DNA of 64,000 bases from Paenibacillus sp. FSL H8-0537. GTDB taxonomy: Bacteria > Bacillota > Bacilli > Paenibacillales > Paenibacillaceae. Position 1 is the stretch's first letter, and every line of letters begins with the position of its first letter. The notes beneath the pieces were generated by a model that had not been told where the DNA came from, did no database searches, and saw only the letters and a program-made list of their open reading frames with translations. This document shows positions 34,392-43,936 of this stretch, in pieces. The position numbers and the translations under genes were made by a program. Where the stretch lies: the NCBI RefSeq assembly GCF_038051995.1, contig NZ_CP150290.1, forward strand, positions 228,501 to 292,500. The letters run 5' to 3'.

Positions 34392-35719
34392 TGAAAGTTA
34401 CGATAATTGGTACAGGCTACGTTGGCCTGGTGAACGGCGCTTGCTTCGCTGAGAAAGGCCATCATGTCATTTGTGCCGACATTAACCAAAATAAAATCGA
34501 CCAGCTGAACGACGGTCAAATTCCAATCTATGAGCCGGGCCTCGCAGAATTAGTGCACGCGAACCGCCAATCGGGAAGACTTGCATTCTCAAGCGACGTG
34601 GAAGCGGCTGTACAGGCTTCGGATATTATTTATATTGCAGTAGGCACGCCAATGTCCCCAACCGGCGAAGCGGATCTGACTTACGTTGACGGCGTAGCTG
34701 AGACGATTGGGAAGTCGCTGAACGGCTATAAAGTCGTCGTGAACAAAAGCACCGTGCCTGTTGGAACGGGCAAACGGGTAGAATCGATCATTCGGGGGCA
34801 TCTGGGCACGAGCGATGCAAGCTTCGATGTCGTATCCAATCCGGAGTTTTTGCGCGAAGGCACAGCAATCAAGGATTGCATGAATATGGAACGCGCTGTC
34901 ATTGGTGCCGAAAGCAAGCAGGCGATGCAGTTGATTCGCGAGCTGCATGAGCCATTCAACACAGTCATTGTCGAGACAAACATTGAAACGGCTGAAATGA
35001 TTAAATATGCCAGCAACGCCTTCCTCGCGATGAAAATTTCCTTCATTAATGATATTTCCAATATTTGCGAGCGTGTCGGTGCGAATGTAGTCGATTTGTC
35101 TTATGGACTAGGGCTGGATAGCCGCATTGGAAATAAATTCTTAGATGCCGGTATTGGATTCGGGGGTTCCTGCTTTCCAAAAGATACCGAAGCACTCATA
35201 TCCATTTCCAAAAATGTCGGTTACGAATTTAAGCTGATTGAATCGGTTATTACAACGAATAAAAATCAGCCGATCCATTTTGTGCAAAAAATCGATACGA
35301 TTGTTGGTTCTGTTGCTGGCAAAAAAATCGCCGTGCTTGGTCTGGCGTTTAAGCCGGAAACAGACGATATGCGCTCCGCGCCGTCGATTCCAATCATTCG
35401 TGAGCTTATCAGCCGCGGTGCCGAAGTGCATGCGTATGATCCGGTAGCGGTTGAACAGGCGAAGCTGGTCATTGGCACGGACGTTGTTTATTCCGATGAT
35501 CTGCTGCAAACGGTAGACGGCTGTGATGCTTGCGTGATTTTAACCGAATGGCCGCAGGTAGTGAAGATGGATTTGGATGAAGTGAAAAAGCGGCTTAAGC
35601 AGCCGATACTAATTGACGGACGCAACATATTTGATTTGGCAGAGATGGAGAAGCGGCAGTTCGTCTATGCTTCCATCGGTCGCCCGGATATTAACGCATA
35701 TGCCAGCCAACTCGGATAA
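34391..35719 (+). CDS. ugd: UDP-glucose 6-dehydrogenase
   Basis: 442 residues. The N-terminal NAD-binding GTGYVGLVNGACFAEKGH, central helix and catalytic cysteine (about C261 in GIGFGGSCFPKDTEAL) are all present, with the C-terminal UDP-binding domain (LAFKPETDDMRSAPS). It oxidises UDP-glucose to UDP-glucuronate, which predicts an acidic polymer. It overlaps galU by one base; the flippase gene starts inside its last codons. Confidence 0.96.
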   Translation: MKVTIIGTGYVGLVNGACFAEKGHHVICADINQNKIDQLNDGQIPIYEPGLAELVHANRQSGRLAFSSDVEAAVQASDIIYIAVGTPMSPTGEADLTYVDGVAETIGKSLNGYKVVVNKSTVPVGTGKRVESIIRGHLGTSDASFDVVSNPEFLREGTAIKDCMNMERAVIGAESKQAMQLIRELHEPFNTVIVETNIETAEMIKYASNAFLAMKISFINDISNICERVGANVVDLSYGLGLDSRIGNKFLDAGIGFGGSCFPKDTEALISISKNVGYEFKLIESVITTNKNQPIHFVQKIDTIVGSVAGKKIAVLGLAFKPETDDMRSAPSIPIIRELISRGAEVHAYDPVAVEQAKLVIGTDVVYSDDLLQTVDGCDACVILTEWPQVVKMDLDEVKKRLKQPILIDGRNIFDLAEMEKRQFVYASIGRPDINAYASQLG

Positions 35720-37226
35720 TCATGTGTCGGAAGCCGGCTTGACCCACAGAACCCGCAAGGGCTTTCTGTGGGCATTCACGGGAACCGGATTGCAAAATGT
35801 CATCCAGATGGTCGTTCTGGTCGTCCTTGCCCGCTTCGTCGGTGCCGAGGAGTTCGGACTCATTAATTTGGCGCTCGTAATCGTCAGCTTCTCGACCTTG
35901 TTTGCCAGTATTGGTGTAGGTCCGGCCATTATTCAGCGCAAAGAAATCCACACGGTCGACTTGCAGGTTTCCTTCTTTATTTCTTCTATGCTTGGCATTG
36001 TGGTGGCAGCGGCACTGTGGCTGTCCTCTGATCTGCTGGCGGATTTTTTCAAAATGCCGCAGCTTGCAGCCGTGTTGGGCATTTTGGCACTCGTATTTCC
36101 GCTCAATGGCGTTGCCATTGTTTCTGAAGCTTTGCTGCAACGGGAGCTGAAGTTCCGTCAGCTATCGCTGTCGCAAATCGTATCTTATACGGCGGGCTAC
36201 GGCATCGTCGGCATTACGCTCGGCGTGTATGGCTATGGCATTTGGGCGCTGTTAACCGCTCATTTAGTACAGACGGCTATCCGTTTTACGATGCTCATTG
36301 CCACGCAGCCGCCTCGGTTTCTGCGGGAAAAGGCGAGTGGACATGTACAGGCGGCAAAATCGCTGCTGCGGTTCGGCGGTGGCGCAACCATCGACAGCTT
36401 AAGCAATTATTTAGCGGTCCAAAGCGACAATCTAATCATTGGCCGCGGACTTGGCGCAGCCGCGTTGGGAATGTACGGCAGAGCCTATCAGCTGGCGGTG
36501 CTTCCAGCTACGCTGCTTGGACAAGTGCTCGATAAAGTGTTGTTTTCGTCAATGTCCAAGCTCCAGGATGATCTTCAGCAGCTAAAAGCCTCTTATATAA
36601 GAAGCATTTCTTATACATCCTTGCTTGTTGCTCCTATTAGCGTCATCTGTTACCTGCTGGCTTCCGAGATTGTCGCTGTCGTTCTGGGAAGCGGGTGGAC
36701 AGAGGTCGTTTTTCCATTCCAAATTCTATGCATGGGCATGTTATTCCGTACGACTTACAAAATCAGCAATTCTCTCGTATTGGCAAGAGGGTACGTGTAC
36801 AAACGGGCTTCACGGCAGGTGCTTTATGTCCTGTTCGTTATTGCGGGCGCAGTGATTGGTATGCACTGGGGCTTGCCTGGGGCCGCTTTCGGCGTTTTGA
36901 TTGCCATAAGCTTGCACTACTTCAATATGCTGTACTTGTGTAAATCGATTTTATCGTGCACTTGGCGTGAGCTGGGGAATGCGCATTTGCCAGCGCTGCT
37001 CGGCAGTGTGTGGATGCTGATTGGCTTGTATGCCATGACGGAAGCGATCAGGCCGCTAGGGTGGATCAGCTTCGTAAACCTTGTGGTGTTCGGCATGTTC
37101 GCGATTGTATGGTTTGCGATGGTTGTGCTGTTGTTTCCTAGTGTGATGGTACATATGAGCAGAACGGCGCTCCGCGGCAAAATGCAGCAGGTGCTGGGCA
37201 AGGTGCGCAGAAGACGGCAAGCTTAA
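35700..37226 (+). CDS. MOP-superfamily polysaccharide flippase (Wzx/TuaB-like)
   Basis: About 508 residues with around 14 predicted helices. The N-terminus (RKGFLWAFTGTGLQNVIQMVVLVVLARFVGAEEFGLINLA) is typical of the WzxC/TuaB branch. It should flip undecaprenyl-linked repeat units across the membrane. The start is uncertain: ATG 35700 overlaps ugd by 20 bases, GTG 35724 is also in frame, and neither has a strong ribosome site, so translation may depend on coupling to ugd. Confidence 0.88.
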   Translation: MPANSDNHVSEAGLTHRTRKGFLWAFTGTGLQNVIQMVVLVVLARFVGAEEFGLINLALVIVSFSTLFASIGVGPAIIQRKEIHTVDLQVSFFISSMLGIVVAAALWLSSDLLADFFKMPQLAAVLGILALVFPLNGVAIVSEALLQRELKFRQLSLSQIVSYTAGYGIVGITLGVYGYGIWALLTAHLVQTAIRFTMLIATQPPRFLREKASGHVQAAKSLLRFGGGATIDSLSNYLAVQSDNLIIGRGLGAAALGMYGRAYQLAVLPATLLGQVLDKVLFSSMSKLQDDLQQLKASYIRSISYTSLLVAPISVICYLLASEIVAVVLGSGWTEVVFPFQILCMGMLFRTTYKISNSLVLARGYVYKRASRQVLYVLFVIAGAVIGMHWGLPGAAFGVLIAISLHYFNMLYLCKSILSCTWRELGNAHLPALLGSVWMLIGLYAMTEAIRPLGWISFVNLVVFGMFAIVWFAMVVLLFPSVMVHMSRTALRGKMQQVLGKVRRRRQA

Positions 37227-37251
37227 ATTTTTAGGCAGAAGGTGGTTTACG

Positions 37252-38394
37252 ATGGTTCAACATAAGGTGGTTCATATGACAACGGTGCACCATCCGATGG
37301 ATACCCGCATTTTCCATAAAGAATGCGCCTCGCTCGCGAATGCGGCCTATGATGTGACGCTGATTGCGACGGACCATCCGGATCTGGACCGAGTAAAGCC
37401 GGCTTTCAAGCTGATCAAGCTAAAGAAAGCAGCGAACCGCTGGGTTCGTATGACGAAGAACAGCTGGCAGGCTTACCGGCTCGCGAAGCAGCTTGAGGCG
37501 GATGTGTATCATTTTCACGATCCCGAGCTGATTTGGGTAGGATGGCTGCTTAAAAATAAATCCAATCATGTTGTTTATGACATCCACGAGGATTATGAGA
37601 CGGGCATTCGGCAAAAAAAATATTTGCCCGTTTGGGCAAGAAATACGCTTGCGAGCATTTATCGCATCGTTGAGAAGCTTTGCATTAACCAATTCGAAAT
37701 TGTGCTGGCGGAAAAATATTACCGGGATAAATATTTGCGCGGCGTAGATGTGCTGAACTATCCGATCTTGCAGCCGATGGCGGATAAGCCTGCTGCTAAC
37801 GCAGAAGCAGGCGCAGCACAGCAGAATGATGCCATTCATCTGCTGTACACGGGCAACGTCACGCTGGATCGCGGCTCTGAGCTGCATGCTCAGATAGCGA
37901 AGCTGGACAAGCGCATTCATGTGCATTATGTAGGCAAATGCGCGCAGCCGATTGCGGACCGGGTTGCAGAAGCTGCCGGGGAAGCGGCGGCTCGCGTAAC
38001 GATTGATGGCGTGGAGAAGTTTATTGCACGCGATGCGATTGACGCCTATTATGCCGAGAGCCGCTGGCTGGCTGGTCTCGCGCTGTTCCCGCCGACTGAG
38101 CATTATGCGAAGAAAGAGCTGACGAAGTTTTTTGAGTATATGAATGCGGGGCTTCCGATTATTTGCTCCAATTTTCCAAGCTGGGAAGCGTTCGTGAATC
38201 TTCATGAATGCGGTATTGCGGTTGATCCTAATGATGGACCGGCGGTGCTGCGAGCGATTAATGAACTTAAGAACGATCCGGAAAAAGCGGCGAGAATGGG
38301 ACGCAATGGAAAGCGTGCCGTACGCGAAGAGCTGAACTGGGTGCACGAGGAGAACAAGCTGCTTGGTTTCTACTCGCAGCTGCTGACCAAATAG
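37252..38394 (+). CDS. GT4-like glycosyltransferase
   Basis: 380 residues, GT-B fold. The N-terminal domain has TTVHHPMDTRIFHKECASLA and VYHFHDPELIWVG. The C-terminal donor-binding domain has the ExxK-equivalent region KKELTKFFEYMNAGLPIICSNFPSW, where an activated sugar nucleotide would bind. It adds one sugar of the repeat unit on the cytoplasmic side. The ribosome site is GAAGGTGG. Donor and linkage cannot be assigned. Confidence 0.85.
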   Translation: MVQHKVVHMTTVHHPMDTRIFHKECASLANAAYDVTLIATDHPDLDRVKPAFKLIKLKKAANRWVRMTKNSWQAYRLAKQLEADVYHFHDPELIWVGWLLKNKSNHVVYDIHEDYETGIRQKKYLPVWARNTLASIYRIVEKLCINQFEIVLAEKYYRDKYLRGVDVLNYPILQPMADKPAANAEAGAAQQNDAIHLLYTGNVTLDRGSELHAQIAKLDKRIHVHYVGKCAQPIADRVAEAAGEAAARVTIDGVEKFIARDAIDAYYAESRWLAGLALFPPTEHYAKKELTKFFEYMNAGLPIICSNFPSWEAFVNLHECGIAVDPNDGPAVLRAINELKNDPEKAARMGRNGKRAVREELNWVHEENKLLGFYSQLLTK

Positions 38395-38437
38395 AGTCTA
38401 CAATTATAGTAAGTTGGTATAGGAGGAGAGAAGAGAG

Positions 38438-40258
38438 ATGTGGAAAAAAAGAATTCCACTCTTGTTATTCGTTGATATTATTACAAGTACGCTCATCACG
38501 TTAATATGCTTCGCTTTGATGTATGAAGGCGAAGGATCGAGCTACTGGCACGCGGTGCTTATTTTTGCGCCAGTCCTGTCGGCATCAACGATTTTATTCA
38601 TGCTTCGTTACAATTTGTACCAGCGAATATGGAAGTATTCGAGCGTCGGCGAGCTTGTGTCGATTTTCAAGGCGGTCTCGCTAGGCGTTATCGTCAGCGG
38701 AATGTTGTTTAGCGTTCTGAAGTGGGAGTGGGTGGATCTAGCGATGCTGCTGTTCATTTTCCAGTCTTCGCTAATCGTAAAGGGCAGCACGCGCTTCGCG
38801 CTGCGTCTCAAAAGTGATACCTACAACAAAAAAGGCACCGGCGACCTCAAAGTATTGATTATCGGCGCTGGCGACTGCGGCTCGATGGTTGCCAAGGAAA
38901 TCAAGCAAAACAAATACATCAACAACAGCTACCCAGTCGGTTTCATTGATGATGATGAGCAGAAGCGGGGAAACCGTGTAGGCGGACTTCGCGTACTGGG
39001 AAACCGTAATGATATCGCCGCCGTTGTAGAGAAGCATGAGATTAACCACATCATTATCGCCCTTCCGGCAGCAAGCAAGAAGGATATTTCCGAGATTATC
39101 AATCTCTGCAAGGAAACAGGCTGCGAGCTTAAAATTGTGCCGCGGCTGGACGATATTATTCTCGGCAAAGTGACGGCATCATCGATTCGTAATGTCGAAG
39201 TAGAAGATTTACTTGGCAGAAGCCCAGTGGCAATCGATCTTGAAGGCATTGCGAATTACGTGGAAGGCAAGGTTGTACTGGTGACGGGAGCAGGCGGTTC
39301 TATCGGTTCCGAGCTATGCCGCCAAATTGCGCCGTTTAAGCCAGGAAAGCTGCTGCTGCTCGGTCATGGGGAAAACAGCATCTATCAAATTGATATGGAG
39401 CTGAGTAAGACGTTTAAGGAATTGAAGACAGAGGCGATTATCGCCGATGTACAAGACCGTGAGACGCTGTTCGCGCTGTTTGGTGAATACAGTCCACAAG
39501 TCGTATTCCACGCGGCCGCTCATAAGCATGTTCCTTTGATGGAGCGCAATCCGAAGCAGGCCGTCATGAACAATATTATGGGTACGAAAAATGTAGCCGA
39601 AGCCTGTGACCAGCACGGCGTTGAGCGCTTTGTCCTTGTCTCGACAGACAAAGCGGTCAACCCTACGAGCGTCATGGGCGCGACGAAGCGCGTAGCTGAA
39701 ATTATCGTGCAGTCGATCAGCTTTTATAGCAATACGAAATTTGCAGCTGTGCGATTCGGCAACGTATTGGGCAGCAGGGGCAGCGTTATTCCGCTGTTCA
39801 AGGCACAGATTGCCGAGGGCGGTCCGGTTACCGTAACCGATCCGGAGATGATCCGTTATTTTATGACGATACCGGAAGCTTCCCAGCTTGTCGTGCAAGC
39901 AGGCGCCTTTGCCAAGGGCGGCGAGGTGTTCATTCTCGATATGGACAAGCCTGTTAAAATTTACGAGCTGGCCAAAGACTTGATTCGCTTATCCGGCTTC
40001 GAGCCGTATCGCGATATTGACATTAAATTCACCGGCCTGCGTCCGGGCGAGAAAATGTATGAAGAGCTGCTGACCGATGCTGAAGGCATGTCGGCTACGC
40101 TGAACAACCGCATTTTCATTGGCAAGCCAATGGCGCAGGATATTGAGCCGGTCATGCTGGAGCTTCAGCATTTGGAAGGCATTATCCGTTCTGATTTGTC
40201 GGAGGTTAAAGCCTTCGTGAAGCGGACGATCACATCCCGCAGCCGCAATGCCGTATAG
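38438..40258 (+). CDS. Membrane nucleotide-sugar 4,6-dehydratase/epimerase (CapD/PglF-like)
   Basis: 606 residues. Four N-terminal helices (residues 1-110), a CoA-binding-like Rossmann domain (VLIIGAGDCGSMVAKEI), then the SDR domain with VTGAGGSIGSELCRQI and the active segment STDKAVNPTSVMGATKR. The Met where most SDRs have the catalytic Tyr (MxxxK) is characteristic of this group. The family makes UDP-2-acetamido-4-keto-6-deoxyhexoses from UDP-GlcNAc, precursors of QuiNAc or bacillosamine-type sugars. GGAGGAGAG precedes the ATG. Confidence 0.9.
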   Translation: MWKKRIPLLLFVDIITSTLITLICFALMYEGEGSSYWHAVLIFAPVLSASTILFMLRYNLYQRIWKYSSVGELVSIFKAVSLGVIVSGMLFSVLKWEWVDLAMLLFIFQSSLIVKGSTRFALRLKSDTYNKKGTGDLKVLIIGAGDCGSMVAKEIKQNKYINNSYPVGFIDDDEQKRGNRVGGLRVLGNRNDIAAVVEKHEINHIIIALPAASKKDISEIINLCKETGCELKIVPRLDDIILGKVTASSIRNVEVEDLLGRSPVAIDLEGIANYVEGKVVLVTGAGGSIGSELCRQIAPFKPGKLLLLGHGENSIYQIDMELSKTFKELKTEAIIADVQDRETLFALFGEYSPQVVFHAAAHKHVPLMERNPKQAVMNNIMGTKNVAEACDQHGVERFVLVSTDKAVNPTSVMGATKRVAEIIVQSISFYSNTKFAAVRFGNVLGSRGSVIPLFKAQIAEGGPVTVTDPEMIRYFMTIPEASQLVVQAGAFAKGGEVFILDMDKPVKIYELAKDLIRLSGFEPYRDIDIKFTGLRPGEKMYEELLTDAEGMSATLNNRIFIGKPMAQDIEPVMLELQHLEGIIRSDLSEVKAFVKRTITSRSRNAV

Positions 40259-40301
40259 CTTTACTGCATACTTTTATGAAGGAAAGAGAGGGTGGTCACT
40301 G

Positions 40302-41612
40302 ATGTTAAAATCAAATGCATTTGGGGCCACGCTCTTGCCTGGCGCTGGGCGGAAGTGGGGCGCGCTTGCTGCCCCGTTTGCGATCTTGGCGTCAGGGGAA
40401 TTTCTGCTGGGCGTATTTTTATTATCCGGCTATATTAAATCGGGCATATCGTTTCCCGTGGACTTAACCTTTTTTCTAATGGCCGTCACGATGTTTCTTT
40501 ATTTTATCCGCCTTATGCAATCCCAAGAGCTGCCGAAGCCGGCGCTAATCCCGCTGCTGCTGTTCGTGCTGCTGCTTGGCTACATGTTGTTCAGCTTTTC
40601 ATATTCAACAAGCTATTCATTCGCAATTCAGAAAACATCCCGTTTCTTGCTGCTGACCGCTTGGTCCTTCATCGGGCCTTTTTTGCTTATTCGTGATAAA
40701 AAAGGGCTGGAGCGATTTTTCGTCGGCATTATTGCCGTCTCCTCGCTGATGACCTTCTATTGCCTGCAGATGTTTTTGGAGAAGCTGCAAGCTGGTCAAT
40801 TCATCGGGCAGATTGAGGTGCTGGGCTCGGATTATCTCTCGCTTGGACGAACGAATGGCATCGCGGTTATCGCCTTGATCGGTTTATATTTATACAATCC
40901 GCTGCTGCGGACACCCGCCAAAATTCTCGCCAGCCTTTTTCTGGCGTTGACCTTTCTATCGGTTGCTGTCAGCGGCGCCCGAACGCCGCTTATTACGCTG
41001 GTTGGAACAATCGTGCTGATCATGTTCCTGTCCGTGAAAGTGAACCGGGGCAAAATCACCTTCTCCAAAGGAGTAGGCACGCTTTTTTCAATTATTTTGC
41101 TGCTCGCTGTGCTCGCAGTACCACTCGTGGCTTCTGGCGTCATGGATACCTTCATTTACCGAATCTCGGTGCTGTTTAATCAGCCGGGGGGCGGAGAGTC
41201 GGCGGAGGGACGAGTTGAGCGCTATGCGGTGGCATGGCAAATGATTCAGGATCATTTTTTCTTCGGCGGCGGCATTGGCAGCTTTACGATTGCCTTCGCC
41301 CATGAGGATGTTTCGAATTATCCGCATAATATTTTTCTGGAGCTGTGGAGCGAGTTGGGGCTTGCTGGCGTATTGCTGTTTCTGGCGACATTTTGGGGAG
41401 CGATTCGAGCAGCTGCACGCTTTATTTCTGGAAAAATGACAGACCGCTTCACTTTGGTTACTGTTTTCTCGGTCGTTTTCCTATTCTTGAACGCTAATGT
41501 TTCTGGCGATTTGAATGAAAATCGCTTGTTGTTCTGTTATGTGGCGATAGCCTGGCTGCTGCCCTATGCTGCATACCAAGAGCGCAGGCCGCTGGATTTA
41601 TTCAGGAAATAG
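40302..41612 (+). CDS. O-antigen ligase/polymerase family protein (Wzy-like)
   Basis: 436 residues with about 11-12 predicted helices. A large extracellular loop between the last helices contains SAEGRVERYAVAWQMIQDHFFFGGGIGSF and YPHNIFLELWSELG, the conserved Wzy_C region. It should polymerise flipped repeat units. ATG 40302 follows GAGAGGGTGG; an upstream in-frame ATG at 40248 lies within the CapD-like gene. The flippase and the initiating transferase in the same locus support a complete Wzx/Wzy pathway. Confidence 0.87.
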   Translation: MLKSNAFGATLLPGAGRKWGALAAPFAILASGEFLLGVFLLSGYIKSGISFPVDLTFFLMAVTMFLYFIRLMQSQELPKPALIPLLLFVLLLGYMLFSFSYSTSYSFAIQKTSRFLLLTAWSFIGPFLLIRDKKGLERFFVGIIAVSSLMTFYCLQMFLEKLQAGQFIGQIEVLGSDYLSLGRTNGIAVIALIGLYLYNPLLRTPAKILASLFLALTFLSVAVSGARTPLITLVGTIVLIMFLSVKVNRGKITFSKGVGTLFSIILLLAVLAVPLVASGVMDTFIYRISVLFNQPGGGESAEGRVERYAVAWQMIQDHFFFGGGIGSFTIAFAHEDVSNYPHNIFLELWSELGLAGVLLFLATFWGAIRAAARFISGKMTDRFTLVTVFSVVFLFLNANVSGDLNENRLLFCYVAIAWLLPYAAYQERRPLDLFRK

Positions 41613-41667
41613 GCAGCTATGCCTGCACACACCGCAAGTTCTCTAATGATAAGCTGGAGGGATATTC

Positions 41668-42429
41668 GTGTCTAATCTGATGGACCCGGTCGTTACGATT
41701 GTAACGCCGTCCTACAACTGCTCGCGTTTTATAAAGGAAACGATTGCTTCGGTTAAAGCCCAGACGTTTGAGGATTGGGAAATGATTATTGTGGATGATT
41801 GCTCCTCGGACAATTCCTGCGAAATTATTGAAGCGGAAGCTGCGCTCGACAGCCGGATTAAGCTGCATCGCTTGCAGAAGAACAGCGGAGCGGCGGTAGC
41901 CCGCAATACAGCGATAAATATGTCGCGTGGCCGTTACCTCGCCTTTCTGGACAGCGATGATTTGTGGCTCCCGACGAAGCTGGCGCTGCAGCTCGATTTT
42001 ATGCGGACGCAGGATATCGGTTTCTCCTTCACGAGCTATCGTGTCATGTCGGAGGAAGGGGAACTGACAGAGCGAGTTATCGGAGTGGTTCCTTCTATTA
42101 ATTACGATACGCTATTGAAAAATACGATTATCGGCTGCCTTACCGTCATGCTGGATCGACATAAGCTCGGCCAGGTGCAGATGCCGAACATTCGGGCAAA
42201 GCAGGACACGGGCATGTGGCTGTCGATTTTGAAAAAAGGGCATTTGGCCTACGGCCTGCCCGTCGAGCTGAGCTATTATCGCCTCGTGAAAGGCTCAATC
42301 TCGAACAATAAAATCAAAGCCGTCTACAAAATGTGGCGTCTGTACCGCGATGTTGAGAAGCTAAACCCTTTTATAGCTTCATGGTGCTTGACGAATTACG
42401 TTAAGAACGCCGTGTTTAAGAGATTGTAG
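41668..42429 (+). CDS. Family 2 glycosyltransferase
   Basis: 253 residues, GT-A fold: VTIVTPSYNCSRFIKETIASV at the N-terminus, IIVDDCSSDNS, and the metal-binding LAFLDSDDLWLPTKL (about 91-105). No membrane segments. It resembles TuaG-type repeat-unit transferases. The GTG start at 41668 has GGAGGGAT 5-6 bases upstream. The sugar is unknown. Confidence 0.87.
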   Translation: MSNLMDPVVTIVTPSYNCSRFIKETIASVKAQTFEDWEMIIVDDCSSDNSCEIIEAEAALDSRIKLHRLQKNSGAAVARNTAINMSRGRYLAFLDSDDLWLPTKLALQLDFMRTQDIGFSFTSYRVMSEEGELTERVIGVVPSINYDTLLKNTIIGCLTVMLDRHKLGQVQMPNIRAKQDTGMWLSILKKGHLAYGLPVELSYYRLVKGSISNNKIKAVYKMWRLYRDVEKLNPFIASWCLTNYVKNAVFKRL

Positions 42430-42467
42430 AGATAAAGGCTATATAGTGTGGGGAGGAGCGAAAACGC

Positions 42468-43043
42468 ATGTATAATCAAGTTTTAAAAAGAGCATTCGAT
42501 TTTATATCCGCTGGCATTGCGCTAATTGTGTTCAGCCCGGTCATGCTGGTGGTGGCCATTTTGATCAAGCTGGAATCGCCGGGACCTGTGTTTTTCGTCC
42601 AACAGCGGATGGGGCAAAATAACCAGCTGTTTGCGATTTACAAGTTCCGCAGCATGCGGACGGATACGCCGAACGTAGCAACAGATTTACTGCAGGATCC
42701 AGCATCCTACATAACGAAGACGGGAAGATTTTTGCGAAAATCAAGCCTCGACGAGCTGCCTCAGCTTATTAACGTCGTGAAGGGGGAAATGTCTGTCGTC
42801 GGCCCAAGGCCTGCGCTGTACAATCAATATTCCCTAATTAAGATGCGCAATGACCGCAAAATCAATGATATTAAGCCGGGCTTGACGGGCTACGCCCAAG
42901 TGTCGGGCCGGGATTCGATCTCCGATGACGAGAAGGTCCGTCTGGATGAGCATTATTTGCAGCAGATGTCCTTCGGCTTTGACATCAAAATTATTTTTAT
43001 CACTATTTTCAAAGTTTTCAAAGCAAGCGATATTAAAGCTTAA
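42468..43043 (+). CDS. Initiating undecaprenyl-phosphate sugar-1-phosphate transferase (small monotopic type)
   Basis: 191 residues. A single N-terminal membrane segment (SAGIALIVFSPVMLVVAILI) is followed by the bacterial sugar transferase domain: GPVFFVQQRMG, YKFRSMRTD, the catalytic Asp-Glu of SSLDELPQLINV (about 94-105) and VVGPRP. This PglC/WcaJ-type enzyme starts each repeat unit by moving a phosphosugar onto undecaprenyl phosphate. A sugar made by the CapD-like enzyme is a plausible substrate. GGGGAGGAG precedes the ATG. Confidence 0.93.
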   Translation: MYNQVLKRAFDFISAGIALIVFSPVMLVVAILIKLESPGPVFFVQQRMGQNNQLFAIYKFRSMRTDTPNVATDLLQDPASYITKTGRFLRKSSLDELPQLINVVKGEMSVVGPRPALYNQYSLIKMRNDRKINDIKPGLTGYAQVSGRDSISDDEKVRLDEHYLQQMSFGFDIKIIFITIFKVFKASDIKA

Positions 43044-43060
43044 GGCGGGAGGCAAAAGCA

Positions 43061-43936
43061 ATGATTCTGGTAACGGGCATAACAGGGCTGACGGGCCGAT
43101 TTTTATATGAGCAGCTTCAGCGGGATTTTAAGCGCGATCAAGTATGCTACATGGTCAGGGAATCAAGCGATGTATCCTGGATGAAGGACGGCGAGCGTTT
43201 CGTCTACGGCAATTTGCGTGATGCGGACAGTGTGCAGAAGGCTCTCGGCCATGAAGGGATTACGGAGGTATTGCACCTTGCGCCGCGCAATCAACTGAAA
43301 AATGTGCTCGATGCTTGCCTCCAGCATGGTATTCACCGCATTTATTACGTGAACAGCACAGGCATCTACAGCAAGTTCAAGAGCTCCTCGCATATTGATT
43401 TGCAAAATGAACAGCTGCTGCGTGCCAGCGGCCTTACCTATACGATTATTCGTCCGTCGATGATTTGCGGCAATCATCAGGATGGCAATATCCATATGCT
43501 CGTCAAAATCATGAAGCGTTTTCCCGTTTATCCGATTTTGGGAGCAGGGGATGGCCTGATGCATCCGATCTACGCCAATGATTTGGCGAAGGTGCTCGTT
43601 TCGATGCTGAATCGCGAGGAACTGACGCGCGGCCAAGAATACGATGTGGCAGGCAAAGCGCCGCTGAAATACAAGGAGCTGCTTAGCTTGATCGCTGGGG
43701 CGATGGGCAAGAAGATTGTATTTCTGCATATTCCTTATAAGCTTGCTTTGCTCGCAGGCCGAATCGGAGAAAAAATACCAAACCGGATCATTAATTATGA
43801 GAAGGTTCTTCGCCTGAACGAGGATAAAAACTTTGATTACTCCAAAGCGGCGAAGGAGCTGGATTTCAAGCCGATTGGCTTCGATGAAACCATCAAGCTG
43901 GAAGTTGCAGCGCTGCGCAAGCATGGGACGATATAA
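43061..43936 (+). CDS. NAD(P)-dependent epimerase/dehydratase (atypical SDR)
   Basis: 291 residues. The nucleotide-binding loop ITGLTGRFLYEQL is at the N-terminus. The region of the usual YxxxK is atypical (STGIYSKFKSS), as in NmrA-like/SDR-a5 proteins. GDGLMHPIYANDLAKVLVSML is typical of sugar-nucleotide epimerases. It may finish a deoxy sugar, for example reducing the 4-keto product of the CapD-like enzyme. Its stop overlaps the next start (TAATG). Confidence 0.82.
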   Translation: MILVTGITGLTGRFLYEQLQRDFKRDQVCYMVRESSDVSWMKDGERFVYGNLRDADSVQKALGHEGITEVLHLAPRNQLKNVLDACLQHGIHRIYYVNSTGIYSKFKSSSHIDLQNEQLLRASGLTYTIIRPSMICGNHQDGNIHMLVKIMKRFPVYPILGAGDGLMHPIYANDLAKVLVSMLNREELTRGQEYDVAGKAPLKYKELLSLIAGAMGKKIVFLHIPYKLALLAGRIGEKIPNRIINYEKVLRLNEDKNFDYSKAAKELDFKPIGFDETIKLEVAALRKHGTI